Source: Planctellipticum sp942493135
GTDB lineage: Bacteria; Planctomycetota; Planctomycetia; Planctomycetales; Planctomycetaceae
Length of the DNA stretch: 64,000 nt
NCBI GenBank assembly: GCA_942493135.1
Contig: OW818684.1
Span: 3,968,001-4,032,000, forward strand
Direction of reading: 5' to 3'
The notes beneath the pieces are model-generated. The model searched no databases. It saw only the letters and a program-made list of their open reading frames with translations, and was not told the DNA's origin. This document shows positions 62,559 to 64,000 of this stretch, piece after piece. The position numbers and the translations under genes were made by a program. Position 1 is the stretch's first letter, and every line of letters begins with the position of its first letter.

Positions 62559-63560
62559 CTACGCGGGGACCGGGATCTTGCCGAGGATCTGCCGGATCGC
62601 GAGCTGAGCCCGCTGCCGCTGCCCTTCGCGAAGGACGCCCCGGCAGACGACGCGATGCGCGAGGACCGGGACGGCCAGGCGTTTGACATCGTCCGGGACA
62701 ACGTAATTCCGTCCCAGAATCAGGGCCAGGCTCTGGCAGGCGCGATAGAGCGTGATGGCGCCGCGGGTGCTGACCCCCAACTGCAGCTGTTCGTGTGACC
62801 GCGTGGCGGCGACAATATCCAGCAGGTAGTCGTTGATGGAATCGTCGACGCGGACGTCGCGGGCCTGCTGCTGCAGACCCCGCAACTGCTCCAGGCTGAT
62901 CACCGCCTGAAGCTTCTCGACGGGCTCGCCGGAACGATGCTGAGTCAACACGGCTCGCTCGACGTCGCGGGCCGGGTATCCCAGCTCGACGCAAAGCATG
63001 AATCGGTCGAGCTGGTTCTCGGGGAGCGGATAGGTTCCCTCGTATTCAAACGGGTTCTGAGTCGCCAGCACGAAGAACGGGGCTTCGAGCTGATGCGTCT
63101 GTCCTTCGATGGAGACCTGCCCTTCGCTCATCGCCTCCAGCAGGGCGCTCTGGGTGCGCGGAGTCGTCCGATTGATCTCGTCTGCCAGCAGGACGTGGGT
63201 GAAGATCGGTCCCCGGCGAAACTCAAAGTCCCCCAGATTCGGCAGGTAGACACTCGATCCCAGAATGTCGCTGGGGAGCATGTCCGGCGTGAACTGCAAC
63301 CGCTTGAAATCGCAGTTGATGCTCCGGGCGATCGATTTGGCCAGCGACGTTTTCCCCACCCCCGGGACGTCCTCAACCAGAATGTGCCCCTCGGCGAGCA
63401 GTGCGACCAGCGTCAGTTGAATGGGTTCCGGCTTCCCCAGAACGGCCGAGCTGATATTGCGTTCCAACGCTGCGATCAACGAGTGCGCGTCCGACACGCT
63501 CAATCCTTGCTGCTGGCGGATGGGATCCCCCGGTCGGCTCGACGGAGCTCCGGAAACCAT
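62559..63560 (-). CDS. MoxR-family AAA+ ATPase
   Basis: 333 residues from the ATG at 63560. MoxR/RavA motifs are visible: VLGKPEPIQLTLVALLAEGHILVEDVPGVGKTSLAKSIA (Walker A), PDMLPSDILGSSVYLP, FTHVLLADEINRTTPRTQSALLEAMSE (Walker B and sensor), FFVLATQNPFEYEGTYPLPENQLDRFMLCVELGYP (arginine finger region), and GVSTRGAITLYRACQSLALILGR at the end. MoxR ATPases act as chaperones that load metals or assemble complexes, usually with VWA-domain partners. The partner is not in the window; the genes downstream lie on the other strand. The bestrophin-like gene lies upstream, 114 nt away. Confidence 0.93.
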   Translation of the reverse strand: MVSGAPSSRPGDPIRQQQGLSVSDAHSLIAALERNISSAVLGKPEPIQLTLVALLAEGHILVEDVPGVGKTSLAKSIARSINCDFKRLQFTPDMLPSDILGSSVYLPNLGDFEFRRGPIFTHVLLADEINRTTPRTQSALLEAMSEGQVSIEGQTHQLEAPFFVLATQNPFEYEGTYPLPENQLDRFMLCVELGYPARDVERAVLTQHRSGEPVEKLQAVISLEQLRGLQQQARDVRVDDSINDYLLDIVAATRSHEQLQLGVSTRGAITLYRACQSLALILGRNYVVPDDVKRLAVPVLAHRVVCRGVLREGQRQRAQLAIRQILGKIPVPA

Positions 63561-63674
63561 AGCGTCCGCAAATTGACGAGCAGACGCAACTGCTGGAACG
63601 TGGGGTTTTCACCATTCCGAAGTGGATCTCCCGCAGGAACCACTGTTCATCCGGCAAGAGTTCCGCGTGGAATC

Positions 63675-64000
63675 TCACGTCCGGGGAAGAATGTCCCGCA
63701 GATTTCCCTCGATATTCCGACAAATCTCGTCGAGCGGCAGATCGTTTTCGTCCGTGCCGAACGGATCTTCAATCTCGACGCCAATCTCTTCAATACCGAA
63801 CAGCACGTAGGCCAGAAACAGCGTGGCGATGATCGTATCCCAGCCAAACTGACTGACGAGCGCCAGCGGCAGCGTAAAGCAGTACGCCATCAAGGCCCGA
63901 CGGAGATGAACCGCGTAAGCAAACGGCAGCGGGGTGGACCGGATTCGCTCGCACCCCCCCAGATAGTCGAGCAGCAGTTGGACATTCTGATCGATCTGAA
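63675..64000 (-). CDS. bestrophin-like membrane channel family protein, C-terminal part (truncated by window)
   Basis: The frame runs off the window end, so only the last ~108 residues are seen. They read DQNVQLLLDYLGGCERIRSTPLPFAYAVHLRRALMAYCFTLPLALVSQFGW, then a hydrophobic stretch TIIATLFLAYVLFGIEEIGVEIEDPFGTDENDLPLDEICRNIEGNLRDIL. The motifs CERIRSTPLPFAY and EIEDPFGTDENDLPLD are typical of the bacterial bestrophin/RFP-TM family, pentameric anion channels of the inner membrane. The gene precedes MoxR on the same strand by 114 nt. Confidence 0.85.
   Translation of the reverse strand, partial: QIDQNVQLLLDYLGGCERIRSTPLPFAYAVHLRRALMAYCFTLPLALVSQFGWDTIIATLFLAYVLFGIEEIGVEIEDPFGTDENDLPLDEICRNIEGNLRDILPRT

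Overview
The window looks like a chromosomal segment of a planctomycete (Planctomycetia, Planctomycetales). The sequence is visibly GC-rich. It carries gene families typical of that group: a DUF1501 secreted protein next to a Gfo/Idh/MocA oxidoreductase with a twin-arginine-like leader, an ECF sigma factor overlapping a giant Ser/Thr kinase with WD40 repeats, DUF11 and proline-rich lipoproteins, a PEP-CTERM protein, squalene-cyclase-repeat proteins, and decayed integrase-type transposases. Taxonomy is inferred from gene content only. There are no rRNA genes and no CRISPR array; one tRNA (initiator Met) is present. Most genes sit singly or in operons of two to four.

Layout. 1-9,011: the end of a TolC-type protein, a SulP transporter fused to a beta-carbonic anhydrase, a GCS2-type ligase followed by an M14/aspartoacylase-type peptidase, and a TGS-type GTPase followed by a rhomboid protease. 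8,355-13,731: envelope genes, with a proline-rich lipoprotein, a LolA-like secreted protein, two paralogous secreted proteins and a DUF11 protein. 13,782-17,675: a divergent UvrA-like ATPase and a GT-C glycosyltransferase. 17,843-20,825: three Tad-type pseudopilin genes ending in a strong hairpin. 21,165-30,534: FAH-family hydrolase, rsgA, a frameshifted prenyltransferase-repeat/beta-helix gene, lysS, a membrane-anchored hypothetical, a predicted ferritin-like di-iron protein and rplU.

30,657-36,985: RNase E/G with a 645-nt gene-free leader, the PTS set hpf-ptsN-ptsH-ptsI read on the minus strand from a good sigma70 promoter, and a lipoprotein. 37,269-46,211: TolC, then DUF1501, Gfo/Idh/MocA and amidohydrolase on the minus strand, a DUF4145-like protein, an esterase and an SGNH hydrolase. 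46,557-52,991: PEP-CTERM protein, hypotheticals, and the ECF sigma/kinase pair. 53,488-57,627: an apparent island (OprB-type porin, VIT-like membrane protein, Ca2+/H+ antiporter) flanked by two decayed same-orientation copies of one integrase-type transposase and lying beside tRNA-fMet. 58,113-64,000: gluzincin-like protein, a hypothetical, rph, a secreted protein, a MoxR ATPase and the end of a bestrophin-like gene.

The most notable points are the transposase-flanked transport island, the single-base frameshift that splits a two-domain secreted gene at about 24,554, the UvrA paralogue whose second Walker B glutamate is Gln, the about 200-residue Ser/Thr/Asn/Tyr-rich insertion inside the VWA domain of the TadG-like protein, and the ECF sigma gene overlapping a kinase with an anti-sigma-like zinc motif. 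All assignments come from reading the translated sequence; no database search was run.
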